This document shows positions 1-6,003 of a stretch of DNA of 23,179 bases, piece after piece. A program made the translations under genes and the position numbers. The stretch lies in IMG/VR virus record IMGVR_UViG_3300031784_000203, positions 1-23,179 of that record. One strand, given 5' to 3'. Numbering within the stretch: position 1 is the stretch's first letter; each line of letters starts with the position of its first letter. The DNA is from a virus. The notes beneath the pieces are model-generated. The model was not told where the DNA came from and made no database searches. It saw nothing but the letters and a program-made list of their open reading frames with translations.

Positions 1-123
1 ATGTCTCATAATAATCAACATCATCCTATGGAACCCTGGATTATCTGGGCAGGAGTAGGTATGATGGGTTTCACAATCATTGTGTTTGTCGCCTTCACTC
101 TTTCGGTAATTTATTGGGGATGA
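1..123 (+). CDS. Tiny single-span membrane protein, 40 aa
   Basis: The reading frame opens with ATG at the first base of the window and ends in TGA. It encodes a His/Asn-rich hydrophilic start of about 12 residues, then one hydrophobic stretch (about residues 13-38, WIIWAGVGMM... to ...LSVIYW) long enough to span a membrane. Only two residues would follow the span. I do not recognise a family. Because the frame is open to the window edge, a longer protein starting upstream cannot be excluded, although the polar N-terminus plus one span is what a complete mini-membrane protein looks like. It is followed by an AT-rich gap and the terminator at 189-214. Confidence 0.6.
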   Translation: MSHNNQHHPMEPWIIWAGVGMMGFTIIVFVAFTLSVIYWG

Positions 124-188
124 GTAAAAACACTCATTGACCTTTTTTGTGAAGTAATGCACTCTGAAAAAACAAATATAAAACTCTG

Positions 189-214
189 AGATCCCTTGCA
201 TGGGATCTTTTTTT
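189..214 (+). terminator. Intrinsic terminator (loop holds a -35 box)
   Basis: A perfect 7-bp stem (agatccc at 189-195, gggatct at 202-208) encloses the 6-base loop TTGCAT and runs into a 7-T tract (208-214). This is a standard Rho-independent layout and would end transcripts from the small gene at 1-123. The loop is exactly the -35 hexamer of the promoter at 196-224. Confidence 0.8.
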
Positions 215-224
215 GTGCTATAAT
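196..224 (+). promoter_or_regulatory. Sigma70-type promoter overlapping the terminator
   Basis: TTGCAT (196-201), a 17-bp spacer and TATAAT (219-224), with an extended -10 (TGTGCTATAAT at 214-224). The spacer consists of the hairpin's 3' arm plus its T-tract. Predicted start near 231, 16 bases before the ATG at 247. The same arrangement recurs at 12340-12374. Confidence 0.75.
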
Positions 225-246
225 AGGTTTTTAGAATCTTATTAAA

Positions 247-990
247 ATGAAAATGCCAAAAAAGCCCAAGATGCCTAAGATTCCAAAACTGCCAGATCCA
301 ATTGACATTATTGATGATGTTGTTGATGTAGTAGTAGACCCAATTACCGATGTTGTTAATGATACTGTAAATTTTGCTGAAAGTCTGGTAAAAGATACCA
401 GTAAAGCAGTAGCACACACCACACAAATATGTGCATCACAGGCAGTAGAATATTCCAATCAAGGTTTTGATGTAGCATCAGACACTTGGAAACAAGGCAC
501 AGAAGCTACTATTGCTGCCGTAAGCAATGGTGTTGAGATTGTGGAATACGCTTCTATGGAAGCATATAAGTGGTTAGATGCTAATGCTTGTTATCTTGGA
601 TTGAATTTTGCTCTTACGACAGGATGTGTGGCATACTTCACACCAAAACCAAGTCCAGCAGATCCTGGAACTGTTACTTCTGCAGCAATTAGTACTACCT
701 ATTTGAGTTATATTGCCGTACAGGGATCAAATCTTGCAATGTCTATTGCAATTGCTAAGATCATTACTGAAGGTATTATTTTGATTCCTGGAGTGAAAGG
801 TAATGTTGATGAGAAAATGTTATATAATGTTATCTGCAACACAATTGCTACTTGCAATCCAGTTGTGTTAAGTTTGAGTCTAGCTACTCCAGCAGGTGTC
901 GGTATTTTTATTGGATCTGTAATTTCTCCTATTGTTGCTCAATTAGTATGTGAAAAGATTGCTCCTAAGGGATTTAAAGAAGCACTCTAA
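247..990 (+). CDS. Unrecognised 247-aa protein with hydrophobic C-terminal half
   Basis: I do not recognise the family. Residues 1-16 form a Lys/Pro repeat (KMPKKPKMPKIPKLP), residues 17-40 are rich in Asp and Val, and residues 41-115 look helical and amphipathic. From about residue 117 the protein is hydrophobic and Ala/Ile/Val-rich, with a possible hinge PKPSPADPG near 134-142 and two or three segments (about 145-180 and 200-235) that could enter a membrane. There is no signal peptide. The first of two neighbouring ATGs (247, 253) is used; neither has a Shine-Dalgarno site, but the promoter at 196-224 points straight at it. A membrane-active or lysis-related role is only a guess. It stands alone between two terminators, as accessory genes often do. 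Confidence 0.75.
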   Translation: MKMPKKPKMPKIPKLPDPIDIIDDVVDVVVDPITDVVNDTVNFAESLVKDTSKAVAHTTQICASQAVEYSNQGFDVASDTWKQGTEATIAAVSNGVEIVEYASMEAYKWLDANACYLGLNFALTTGCVAYFTPKPSPADPGTVTSAAISTTYLSYIAVQGSNLAMSIAIAKIITEGIILIPGVKGNVDEKMLYNVICNTIATCNPVVLSLSLATPAGVGIFIGSVISPIVAQLVCEKIAPKGFKEAL

Positions 991-1000
991 AATAAATAAG

Positions 1001-1025
1001 AGGAGTTCCCAAAACTCCTTTTTTT
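1001..1025 (+). terminator. Intrinsic terminator after the 247-aa gene
   Basis: Stem aggagtt (1001-1007) and aactcct (1013-1019), 5-base loop cccaa, then a T-run through 1025. It lies 10 bases past the stop at 988-990. A late-like AATAAATA (991-998) sits between stop and stem. Confidence 0.75.
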
Positions 1026-1106
1026 ATGCTTCTTATTCTCATACTATTCCAACTCTTTGGAATCTTTATGTTTCTAATCTCACTCACAGACCACTACCAC
1101 TACTAA
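1026..1106 (+). CDS. Possible 26-aa hydrophobic peptide
   Basis: ATG directly after the terminator T-tract opens a short frame that reads MLLILILFQLFGIFMFLISL and then a polar tail TDHYHY before TAA. It would be a single membrane span. There is no clear ribosome binding site, and the only upstream promoter candidate (AATAAATA at 991-998) would have to read through the terminator hairpin. Hydrophobic short frames arise easily in AT-rich DNA, so this is a low-confidence call. No longer gene explains 1026-1150. Confidence 0.25.
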   Translation: MLLILILFQLFGIFMFLISLTDHYHY

Positions 1107-1123
1107 AACTGGCACAAGATCTC

Positions 1124-1152
1124 AAGACATAAGACCAATCATCCATTATAAT
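1124..1152 (+). promoter_or_regulatory. Sigma70-type promoter for the secreted protein
   Basis: AAGACA (1124-1129, four of six consensus bases), 17-bp spacer, perfect TATAAT (1147-1152). The predicted start near 1159 lies 15 bases before the ATG at 1174. Confidence 0.5.
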
Positions 1153-1173
1153 ACCTACATCATCATCTTGATT

Positions 1174-1584
1174 ATGAAAAAAGCACTCATCGCACTGACA
1201 CTGATTCTCTCTCCTCTTACTGCGAACGCACAACAGAAGACCTACAAGTACATTGAAATGTGTTGGTATCTTGGTCAACGCAATCATCCATATATTGACC
1301 AAGCAACCTGCACAATCACAGATATTCGTAATAAAGAAGGGTTTCTTGATAAGCGAATGATTGAAGCAAAAGTAAAAAACTCCAACATCACTTATGTTGT
1401 TAAGTCTTGGTTTGGTAGTCAAGGATTTATGACTTGGGATAGTGACCGACAATCGGCATATAAGAATCAATATAAAGTTGCTTCTCCTACTGCTGGAGTG
1501 ATTCGCCAAGCAAATCTTCCCGCAGGTTATGGCATTACAGAAGTAACTAAAGACCTCTGGGTTCGTCAAATTTCTTGGGATTGA
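1174..1584 (+). CDS. Secreted/periplasmic protein of unknown function, 136 aa
   Basis: The first 20 residues are a textbook Sec signal peptide: MKKA, a hydrophobic core LIALTLILSPLT and an A-N-A cleavage site before QQK. The mature part of about 116 residues is soluble, with Cys31 and Cys45 (counting from the ATG), several Trp and Tyr residues and a C-terminal QISWD. I do not recognise the family. The ATG at 1174 is preferred over an in-frame TTG at 1168 because it starts the signal peptide cleanly and follows the promoter at 1124-1152. It could act in the host envelope, for example in exclusion of other phages or lysis timing, but nothing in the sequence shows that. Confidence 0.75.
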   Translation: MKKALIALTLILSPLTANAQQKTYKYIEMCWYLGQRNHPYIDQATCTITDIRNKEGFLDKRMIEAKVKNSNITYVVKSWFGSQGFMTWDSDRQSAYKNQYKVASPTAGVIRQANLPAGYGITEVTKDLWVRQISWD

Positions 1585-1623
1585 ATCATAACCAATCCTA
1601 CATAAAACAGTTACTTCTTACTA

Positions 1624-1785
1624 ATGAAAGACTTATCACTTTCCGAAGATCAAATTAAACTTCTTGCGGATGCATTATGGATGAGACAAAGATGTTTCAT
1701 TGCTGGAGACAGAAGATTTAAAGAATACGGAGCAATGTTAGATACACTTTTAGAAGGAATGGAATATACTCCAAAAAGACTTTGA
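1624..1785 (+). CDS. Small soluble protein, 53 aa
   Basis: ATG to TGA, encoding MKDLSLSEDQIKLLADALWM and then an Arg-rich stretch RQRCFIAGDRRFKEYGAM and LDTLLEGMEYTPKRL. Predicted to be helical, with the look of small phage regulatory or host-interaction proteins and no recognisable domain. It sits 39 bases after the secreted protein and before the talC terminator/promoter, so it is probably the last gene of that transcript. Codon use and amino-acid composition look like real coding sequence rather than noise. Confidence 0.6.
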   Translation: MKDLSLSEDQIKLLADALWMRQRCFIAGDRRFKEYGAMLDTLLEGMEYTPKRL

Positions 1786-1808
1786 TTATCTTCAATTCAT
1801 AACAAAAT

Positions 1809-1837
1809 CTAACACCTTAATAAGAACTCATTATAAT
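1809..1837 (+). promoter_or_regulatory. Candidate talC promoter inside a hairpin
   Basis: CTAACA (1809-1814, a weak match to TTGACA), 17-bp spacer, perfect TATAAT (1832-1837). The TATAAT falls entirely within the 11-base loop of the hairpin at 1821-1853. The predicted start near 1844 would make the ATG at 1861 the first usable talC start. Confidence 0.45.
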
Positions 1838-1858
1838 TAGAGATGAGTTCTTATTTTT
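1821..1858 (+). terminator. Strong hairpin terminator upstream of talC
   Basis: Perfect 11-bp inverted repeat (taagaactcat at 1821-1831, atgagttctta at 1843-1853), 11-base loop, then five T (1854-1858). It should end transcripts from the upstream small genes. The loop carries the talC -10 element. An in-frame ATG at 1843 lies in the 3' arm and is probably not the real talC start. Confidence 0.75.
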
Positions 1859-1860
1859 AT

Positions 1861-2520
1861 ATGAAGATCTTTTTAGATACCGCAGATGTTTCATTAATTA
1901 AACCAGCACATGAGACTGGATTATTGGATGGAGTCACTACAAACCCATCTTTAATTTTCAAAAGTGGAAGACAACTTCAAGAAGTTATTGAAGAAATTTC
2001 CACCACATTTTCAAATTTGGAAAGCATTTCTGCTGAAGTTGTTGCAGATACTGCCGAAGAAATGCTCTCACAAGCACAAGATTATTATACAATTGCACCT
2101 GCAGTTACAATTAAAGTTCCCTGTACTGTAGAAGGACTTAAGGTATGTAAAACACTTTCCGATAAAGGAATTAAAGTTAATGTAACTTTGGTGTTCTCAG
2201 TTGCTCAGGCAATTCTTGCATCTAAAGCAGGGGCAACATTCATCTCACCATTCGTTGGTCGTTGGATGGACAATTCAATTGATGGCATTGAATTGATCAA
2301 GAACATTCGCAAGGCATTTGATTATTCGGGAACATCTACACAAATCCTTGCCGCATCTCTTCGTGATGTAAGACAGGTAGAACAATCTTTCCTCAATGGT
2401 GCAGATGTGGTTACAATCCCACCTATCGTATTTTGGGCAATGTATAAGAATATTATGACTGATAAAGGATTAGAATTGTTCCAAAAAGATTGGGAAAAAG
2501 TGATTAATGATGCAAAATGA
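1861..2520 (+). CDS. talC: Transaldolase, TalC/FSA-type
   Basis: Transfers a three-carbon dihydroxyacetone unit between sugar phosphates in the non-oxidative pentose phosphate pathway. The 219-residue length matches the short TalC/fructose-6-phosphate-aldolase-like subfamily. Visible motifs are the N-terminal FLDTAD (4-9), TTNPSL (26-31), the Schiff-base lysine in IKVPCT at position 85 (the same position as in E. coli FSA), NVTLVFS and the C-terminal half of a TIM barrel. The start at 1861 is chosen because earlier in-frame ATG 1843 lies inside the terminator stem and upstream of the predicted transcription start. Cyanophage TalC proteins are known host-derived metabolic genes thought to help shift host carbon from the Calvin cycle to the pentose phosphate pathway. 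It is followed by a 4-base-overlapping small gene and then gnd. Confidence 0.95.
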   Translation: MKIFLDTADVSLIKPAHETGLLDGVTTNPSLIFKSGRQLQEVIEEISTTFSNLESISAEVVADTAEEMLSQAQDYYTIAPAVTIKVPCTVEGLKVCKTLSDKGIKVNVTLVFSVAQAILASKAGATFISPFVGRWMDNSIDGIELIKNIRKAFDYSGTSTQILAASLRDVRQVEQSFLNGADVVTIPPIVFWAMYKNIMTDKGLELFQKDWEKVINDAK

Positions 2521-2723
2521 AACAAGAGCACCAGTGCTGGTATTTTGTAATGTCTTCTTTTGCAAGAATATATGGCGTCAATAAAGCAAAAAGCGATGAA
2601 AAAATACATGCATTTGCATTAGAATGGTGCGATGATCACAATTATACTTGTGACATTCATCTTGATGATTTAAAAAAAGTTGATGTTTATTTTAGACAAC
2701 AGTACGAATCTTGGGAGTATTAA
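2517..2723 (+). CDS. Small protein between talC and gnd, 68 aa
   Basis: Begins in an ATGA overlap with the talC stop and ends at TAA immediately before the gnd ATG, so the three genes appear translationally coupled. The protein is soluble, with aromatic and acidic residues (ARIYGVNKAK, EWCDDHNYTC, VYFRQQYESWEY). I do not recognise it. The invariant spacing argues that it is a real gene. Confidence 0.7.
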   Translation: MKQEHQCWYFVMSSFARIYGVNKAKSDEKIHAFALEWCDDHNYTCDIHLDDLKKVDVYFRQQYESWEY

Positions 2724-3758
2724 ATGAAAGTAGGATTAATTGGTCTTGGGAGAATGGGCGAAGGTATGTCTCGCCGTATGATGAAAGCTGGTATTGAAGT
2801 GTGGGGTTATCGTAGGAATTACGATAAAGCACAAGAAGCATACGAAAGTGGGTATGTTAGTGGCGTTACAACTACTATTGAAAATCTTGTTAAAGTAGTT
2901 AAACAAAATAAAAATGGTGGAACGCAACCAGGAATCTTTCAAATGGTTGTGCCTGCAGAAACTGTAGAGGAGACAATCAATGAGTTACTACGATATTGTG
3001 GTGAAGGAGATATTATTATTGATCATGGCAATAGCAATTTTAAAGACAGTCGGAAGAGAGCAGAGCGTCTGGCAAAAGTTGGCATCCAATATATTGATTG
3101 CGGCACTAGCGGTGGTGTTTATGGTCTGGATCGTGGATACTGTCTTATGGTTGGAGGTGGAGATACTGCGGTCGCCACTTGTTCAAAGATATTCTCCGCC
3201 CTCTCCCCAGATATTCACTCCTGCCATAGAACGGATCCAACATCTGATGTGACTTCTGCTGAATATGGTTGGTTGCATTGTGGTGGTCCTGGAGCAGGAC
3301 ACTTTGTGAAGATGGTGCATAATGGCATTGAGTATGGTATTATGCAGGCATATGCTGAAGGATTCAATATTATTAAAAATGCAAATGCAGGTGCTCAATA
3401 TGTCCGAGAAGGAGACGCAGAGGTTGCCCCAATGGCAGACCCAGAATCTTATTGCTATGATATTGATGTTGCTGAGGTGGCTGAGTTATGGCGTCGCGGT
3501 AGTGTGGTTGGCAGTTGGTTACTCGATCTTACTGCTGATGTGCTACGCAGGGATGGTAGCCTTAAACAGTTCTCTGGAGGCGTATCCGACAGCGGTGAGG
3601 GTCGTTGGACTGTTTCTGCCGCTGTGGACTTGGGGGTTCCCGCTCCTGTTATTACTACAGCATTATTTGAAAGATTTAACTCACGCAATCTCGGATCATT
3701 CGGAGCAAAGATCCTAAACGGAATGCGTTATATGTTTGGCGGACATCGTGTTAGATGA
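2724..3758 (+). CDS. gnd: 6-phosphogluconate dehydrogenase (decarboxylating)
   Basis: Oxidises and decarboxylates 6-phosphogluconate to ribulose 5-phosphate, producing NADPH in the oxidative pentose phosphate pathway. The N-terminal Rossmann motif is GLIGLGRMGEGM (4-15). Further family motifs are IIDHGNSNFKD (98-108), SGGVYGL (129-135), and GPGAGHFVKMVHNGIEYG (188-205), which carries the catalytic Lys196 and substrate-binding Asn200 and Glu203. At 344 residues it is the short form of the family, lacking the long C-terminal tail of the 470-residue enzymes. It directly abuts the preceding small gene. Cyanophages often carry gnd with talC or zwf, giving nucleotide precursors and reducing power during infection. 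Its stop overlaps the next small gene by ATGA. Confidence 0.95.
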   Translation: MKVGLIGLGRMGEGMSRRMMKAGIEVWGYRRNYDKAQEAYESGYVSGVTTTIENLVKVVKQNKNGGTQPGIFQMVVPAETVEETINELLRYCGEGDIIIDHGNSNFKDSRKRAERLAKVGIQYIDCGTSGGVYGLDRGYCLMVGGGDTAVATCSKIFSALSPDIHSCHRTDPTSDVTSAEYGWLHCGGPGAGHFVKMVHNGIEYGIMQAYAEGFNIIKNANAGAQYVREGDAEVAPMADPESYCYDIDVAEVAELWRRGSVVGSWLLDLTADVLRRDGSLKQFSGGVSDSGEGRWTVSAAVDLGVPAPVITTALFERFNSRNLGSFGAKILNGMRYMFGGHRVR

Positions 3759-3895
3759 TTAGTTCGGAAACGCCTTATAAACTGGCTGAGATCATTCGTG
3801 ATACTTGGCCTGGACTTTACACAATATCAAAATTGAGCTATAATGAAAAAAATACTTCAGACAATGAACGAATACTGGATAGTGAAAGATCGTAG
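3755..3895 (+). CDS. Small protein overlapping gnd end, 46 aa
   Basis: ATGA overlap with the gnd stop, then 46 codons (MISSETPYKLAEIIRDTWPG... ending ILDSERS). The N-terminal part reads like a helix, but no family is recognised. It overlaps the next gene's start by about 32 bases and contains the promoter at 3816-3844 within its coding sequence. The overlap start supports it as translated; function unknown. Confidence 0.5.
   Translation: MISSETPYKLAEIIRDTWPGLYTISKLSYNEKNTSDNERILDSERS
3816..3844 (+). promoter_or_regulatory. Sigma70-type promoter inside the 46-aa gene
   Basis: TTTACA (3816-3821, five of six), 17-bp spacer, perfect TATAAT (3839-3844). Predicted start near 3851, so the following gene should start at the ATG at 3864 rather than the ATG that the -10 box itself creates at 3843. 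Confidence 0.65.
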
Positions 3896-4136
3896 GAACG
3901 GTAATGTCATATGCCATTGTGCCGATGTTAATGATGCGATAATGATGGTAAATTTTAATCCTCATCATCGCTCTTATAGTCGTCATCGTTTTATTATGGA
4001 TCAGGTAATTGATATTACTCCAACAACTGACAAACAACTTCCAGGGCAGATTGGACTTCCTTCTAGACAAATTCCCTTATTAAATTCACATAAGAAAAAG
4101 CTCCCAGAAGGACAACAAAAACCAGTGATTATATGA
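3864..4136 (+). CDS. Unknown protein, 90 aa
   Basis: MNEYWIVKDRRNGNVICHCA and then a segment rich in Asp, His and Arg (HHRSYSRHRF), followed by a Pro/Gln/Lys-rich tail. Begins like a small beta-sheet domain (EYWIVKD-NGNVICHC). Start chosen from the promoter position; an in-frame ATG at 3843 gives 97 residues. It ends in an ATGA overlap with the next gene. No family recognised. Confidence 0.65.
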   Translation: MNEYWIVKDRRNGNVICHCADVNDAIMMVNFNPHHRSYSRHRFIMDQVIDITPTTDKQLPGQIGLPSRQIPLLNSHKKKLPEGQQKPVII

Positions 4137-4336
4137 ATCACAGAAAAAGAAAACAAGCAGAAAATCAAAAAAAGAAAGTGTACACCCCAGAAGGATACAT
4201 TTCAGACCCACTAGATGCTGTTTGTCCTCATTGTGGAGAAAAACAAAAATCTTGTTCTTATGTAAATAGTTTAAGTCGTGCTTGGGCAAGGAGTGCTTGT
4301 GCTAAAAAACATTCTACAAAGTCTTCAGAGAGATAA
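4133..4336 (+). CDS. Small Cys-containing basic protein, 67 aa
   Basis: ATGA-coupled to the preceding gene. Residues 1-16 are very basic (NHRKRKQAENQKKK). The centre has a zinc-ribbon-like half-site, CPHCGEKQKSC, with a further Cys about 15 residues later, so a small zinc-binding fold is possible, with Arg/Lys/Ser-rich ends suited to nucleic-acid contact. The family is unknown and the zinc idea is inference from four cysteines. The 83 bases after it (4337-4419) hold no gene I can support. Confidence 0.6.
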   Translation: MNHRKRKQAENQKKKVYTPEGYISDPLDAVCPHCGEKQKSCSYVNSLSRAWARSACAKKHSTKSSER

Positions 4337-4419
4337 AGACATTTCTTATCATATAGAATTCATCTACATCTATATTACGATAAAAGAATTACTAGATATT
4401 ACAAGTTCTCATTTAAAGA

Positions 4420-4788
4420 ATGCAACTTTACAATTCATCAGAAGATTACCTTTACAATTTAGAAACATCATCTCCACAAGAAGCAAGAAGATTGTGGAGA
4501 AAATCAATCCGAGAAAAGTGGGAACATAAATGCGCTTATTGCGGAAGTGAAGAAAATTTAACATTAGATCATGTGATCCCACAAGCAGAAGGAGGTACCG
4601 ATCACATCACTAATGTCATATGTGCATGTGAATCTTGCAATAGGTCAAAGGCACATACCGCTTTTTATGAATGGTACCCAAAGCAACAATTTTATACTGA
4701 GGAAAGATTTAATCAAATTGAAGAGTGGAGAACTCAAATGGTAAAACAAGAATTGAAAGTTTATAGACCACGAAAAAATATAACATGA
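4420..4788 (+). CDS. Free-standing HNH endonuclease, 122 aa
   Basis: A McrA-type HNH nuclease. Residues 38-41 (CAYC) and 70-73 (CESC) form the structural zinc site. LDHVIP (49-54) supplies the catalytic His51, followed by the conserved GGTD (58-61), Asn65 and the C-terminal NRSK. Positions 1-30 are a short helical extension and the tail after 80 is basic. Such small HNH proteins in T4-like phages are either mobile (homing) nucleases or DNA-processing enzymes. No intron or split gene is seen next to it, so if it homes it does so as a free-standing gene. The ATG at 4420 is preceded by an A-rich stretch without a clear Shine-Dalgarno site. It ends with ATGA overlap into the next gene. Confidence 0.85.
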   Translation: MQLYNSSEDYLYNLETSSPQEARRLWRKSIREKWEHKCAYCGSEENLTLDHVIPQAEGGTDHITNVICACESCNRSKAHTAFYEWYPKQQFYTEERFNQIEEWRTQMVKQELKVYRPRKNIT

Positions 4789-5012
4789 AAAAAGGATTTA
4801 TCACGCAAGATCATTATGCTGCAATTCCTTATGGGAAAAAGCAGCTAATGGTCATTTTTAATAATCAGCAATTAGAAATCGTAAATACGGAACTACAGGC
4901 AAAAAAGTTCATTGAAAATCACAGAGCCACTCCTGGAATTGGCACAATATTTGTTGAATCCGAATCTTCTCGTGTTAAAGTAAAACACACTAGAAAAAAA
5001 TCCATCGAATAA
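4785..5012 (+). CDS. Unknown protein, 75 aa
   Basis: ATGA overlap with the HNH gene. Soluble, with a beta-rich first half (DHYAAIPYGKKQLMVIFNNQ) and a basic end (RVKVKHTRKKSIE). No domain recognised. Its stop TAA forms part of a late-like AATAAATA box (5008-5015) that would drive the next gene. Confidence 0.6.
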   Translation: MKKGFITQDHYAAIPYGKKQLMVIFNNQQLEIVNTELQAKKFIENHRATPGIGTIFVESESSRVKVKHTRKKSIE

Positions 5013-5015
5013 ATA
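5008..5015 (+). promoter_or_regulatory. T4-late-like promoter box AATAAATA
   Basis: One mismatch from the T4 late element TATAAATA. Located 21 bases before the ATG at 5036, overlapping the upstream stop codon. T4 late promoters need only this -10-like element plus gp55, gp33 and the clamp; gp33 is encoded in this window. Confidence 0.5.
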
Positions 5016-5035
5016 TTTTTTAATCGGAGAATATT

Positions 5036-5347
5036 ATGCTCTCAACTCAAATTAGACTTAAATTGGAAAATATTGCAAGAAAAATTGAGAGAGGAGAAGA
5101 AGTCAGTCTAGAAGATATGATATTTGCTGAAAAATGGTCAAAGGCAAATCGATCAGCTGCTGAAATTATAAGAAAAGCAAGGAGAATTGCCGTACAGGGT
5201 AGGGGAAAAGAAGGAAGCCTAGACGAATTTATGCAGATTATGGACATAGGTAATCCAGATCCATCCACCCATTTAGATTCTTCTATGTCGGTTGATGACC
5301 TTTATAATTTCTTCAGAAATGATGACGATTCAATGCGAAGAGATTAA
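5036..5347 (+). CDS. Conserved-looking helical protein, 103 aa
   Basis: Has a good ribosome site (GGAGA at 5026-5030, five bases before the ATG). Mostly helical and charged: RLKLENIARKIERGEEVSLE, AEKWSKANRSAAEIIRKARR, then an acidic, unstructured C-terminus (NPDPSTHLDSSM..NDDDSMRRD). It resembles a small uncharacterised protein that I believe is common in T4-like cyanophages, but no function is known to me. Leads the long run of tiny genes that extends to 9533. Confidence 0.7.
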   Translation: MLSTQIRLKLENIARKIERGEEVSLEDMIFAEKWSKANRSAAEIIRKARRIAVQGRGKEGSLDEFMQIMDIGNPDPSTHLDSSMSVDDLYNFFRNDDDSMRRD

Positions 5348-5371
5348 ATAGAAATAGAATTAGGAAAAAAC

Positions 5372-5539
5372 ATGGTTGTGTTGTTATCGGCAACCATAAT
5401 AAGTTGCCCTCAGGTACTACAAATTATTGACAGGCTACAAAAAATAGTTGGACTCACACCAATACAAAAAAGTGAAATCTTAGTAGAAATCAAAAAAGTC
5501 ATTCCAAGTTGCCCAGTTATAGTCAAAACAAAAAAATGA
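5372..5539 (+). CDS. Small protein with hydrophobic start, 55 aa
   Basis: MVVLLSATIISCPQVLQIID, then a helical, basic rest ending VIPSCPVIVKTKK. The first 12 residues are hydrophobic and end in IISC, which resembles a lipobox but lacks the usual positive charge and is very short, so export is uncertain. Two SCP motifs (11-13, 46-48) could form a disulphide. Its TGA overlaps the next ATG as ATGA, which supports translation. Family unknown. Confidence 0.6.
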   Translation: MVVLLSATIISCPQVLQIIDRLQKIVGLTPIQKSEILVEIKKVIPSCPVIVKTKK

Positions 5540-5724
5540 AAACACAAAGTAAACAACTCGAAGCAATTGATCTTTTTATTGAAGACATTCAAACTCCTCA
5601 CAGTGAAATCCGAATGCGGGCAAAAAAACTTCAATGTGATCAAGAGCTCACAGTTTGGCAAGATTTTGTGTTGGAATATCTCCAAAATATCAGACACACA
5701 TTAGACGGCAATTCGAAACTTTAA
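5536..5724 (+). CDS. Unknown acidic protein, 62 aa
   Basis: Start set at the ATGA overlap (5536); an in-frame alternative start at 5509 lies inside the previous gene. Soluble and helical (KQLEAIDLFIEDIQTPHSEI, WQDFVLEYLQNIRHTLDG). No family recognised. Confidence 0.55.
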   Translation: MKTQSKQLEAIDLFIEDIQTPHSEIRMRAKKLQCDQELTVWQDFVLEYLQNIRHTLDGNSKL

Positions 5725-5727
5725 CAA

Positions 5728-6003
5728 ATGCAAATTTATTATTCTACTCTTTTAGTTTTCTTTGGAATAATTGTTTATATGATGATAGTAGACAAAAATG
5801 TTTCTGATGCTATCAATCTGATCTTCAAATTATTTTTAATTAGAATTGAAAGACTATATTGGATGGTTCGTTTTCATCCAAAAAATCCAATTACAAACTT
5901 AATTATGAAGTGGAAATATGATAGGTTGGCGTTGGAGCTCCATAAGGAGTTGACAGATCGGACAATCCATGTTAATGTAGAATCTGAAAATAAAGACCAA
6001 TGA
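5728..6003 (+). CDS. Small membrane-anchored protein, 91 aa
   Basis: Residues 4-22 (YYSTLLVFFGIIVYMMIVD) form a likely transmembrane helix. A second amphipathic or membrane-associated segment follows (INLIFKLFLIRIERLYWMV), then a charged cytoplasmic-looking tail ending VNVESENKDQ. Three bases separate it from the previous stop and ATGA couples it to the next gene. Unknown function; probably sits at the inner or thylakoid membrane. Confidence 0.6.
   Translation: MQIYYSTLLVFFGIIVYMMIVDKNVSDAINLIFKLFLIRIERLYWMVRFHPKNPITNLIMKWKYDRLALELHKELTDRTIHVNVESENKDQ

Noticed and set aside
950-1132. Plus-strand open frame overlapping the 247-aa gene end
   Set aside because: It runs through the terminator, has no ribosome site, and has composition unlike the neighbours.
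1084-1569. 161-codon minus-strand frame
   Set aside because: It lies antisense to the secreted-protein gene whose signal peptide is clear; Cys/Phe-rich composition is typical of an antisense shadow.
2980-3717. Two plus-strand frames of 90 and 131 codons with hydrophobic stretches inside gnd
   Set aside because: gnd shows strong family motifs throughout the same DNA; these are out-of-frame shadows.
4278-4529. 83-codon plus-strand frame
   Set aside because: It overlaps the end of the Cys-rich gene and the start of the HNH gene, has no ribosome site and its sequence is low-complexity hydrophobic.
5372-5539. Lipoprotein call from IISC near the N-terminus
   Set aside because: No positive n-region and the hydrophobic segment is too short for a convincing lipoprotein signal.
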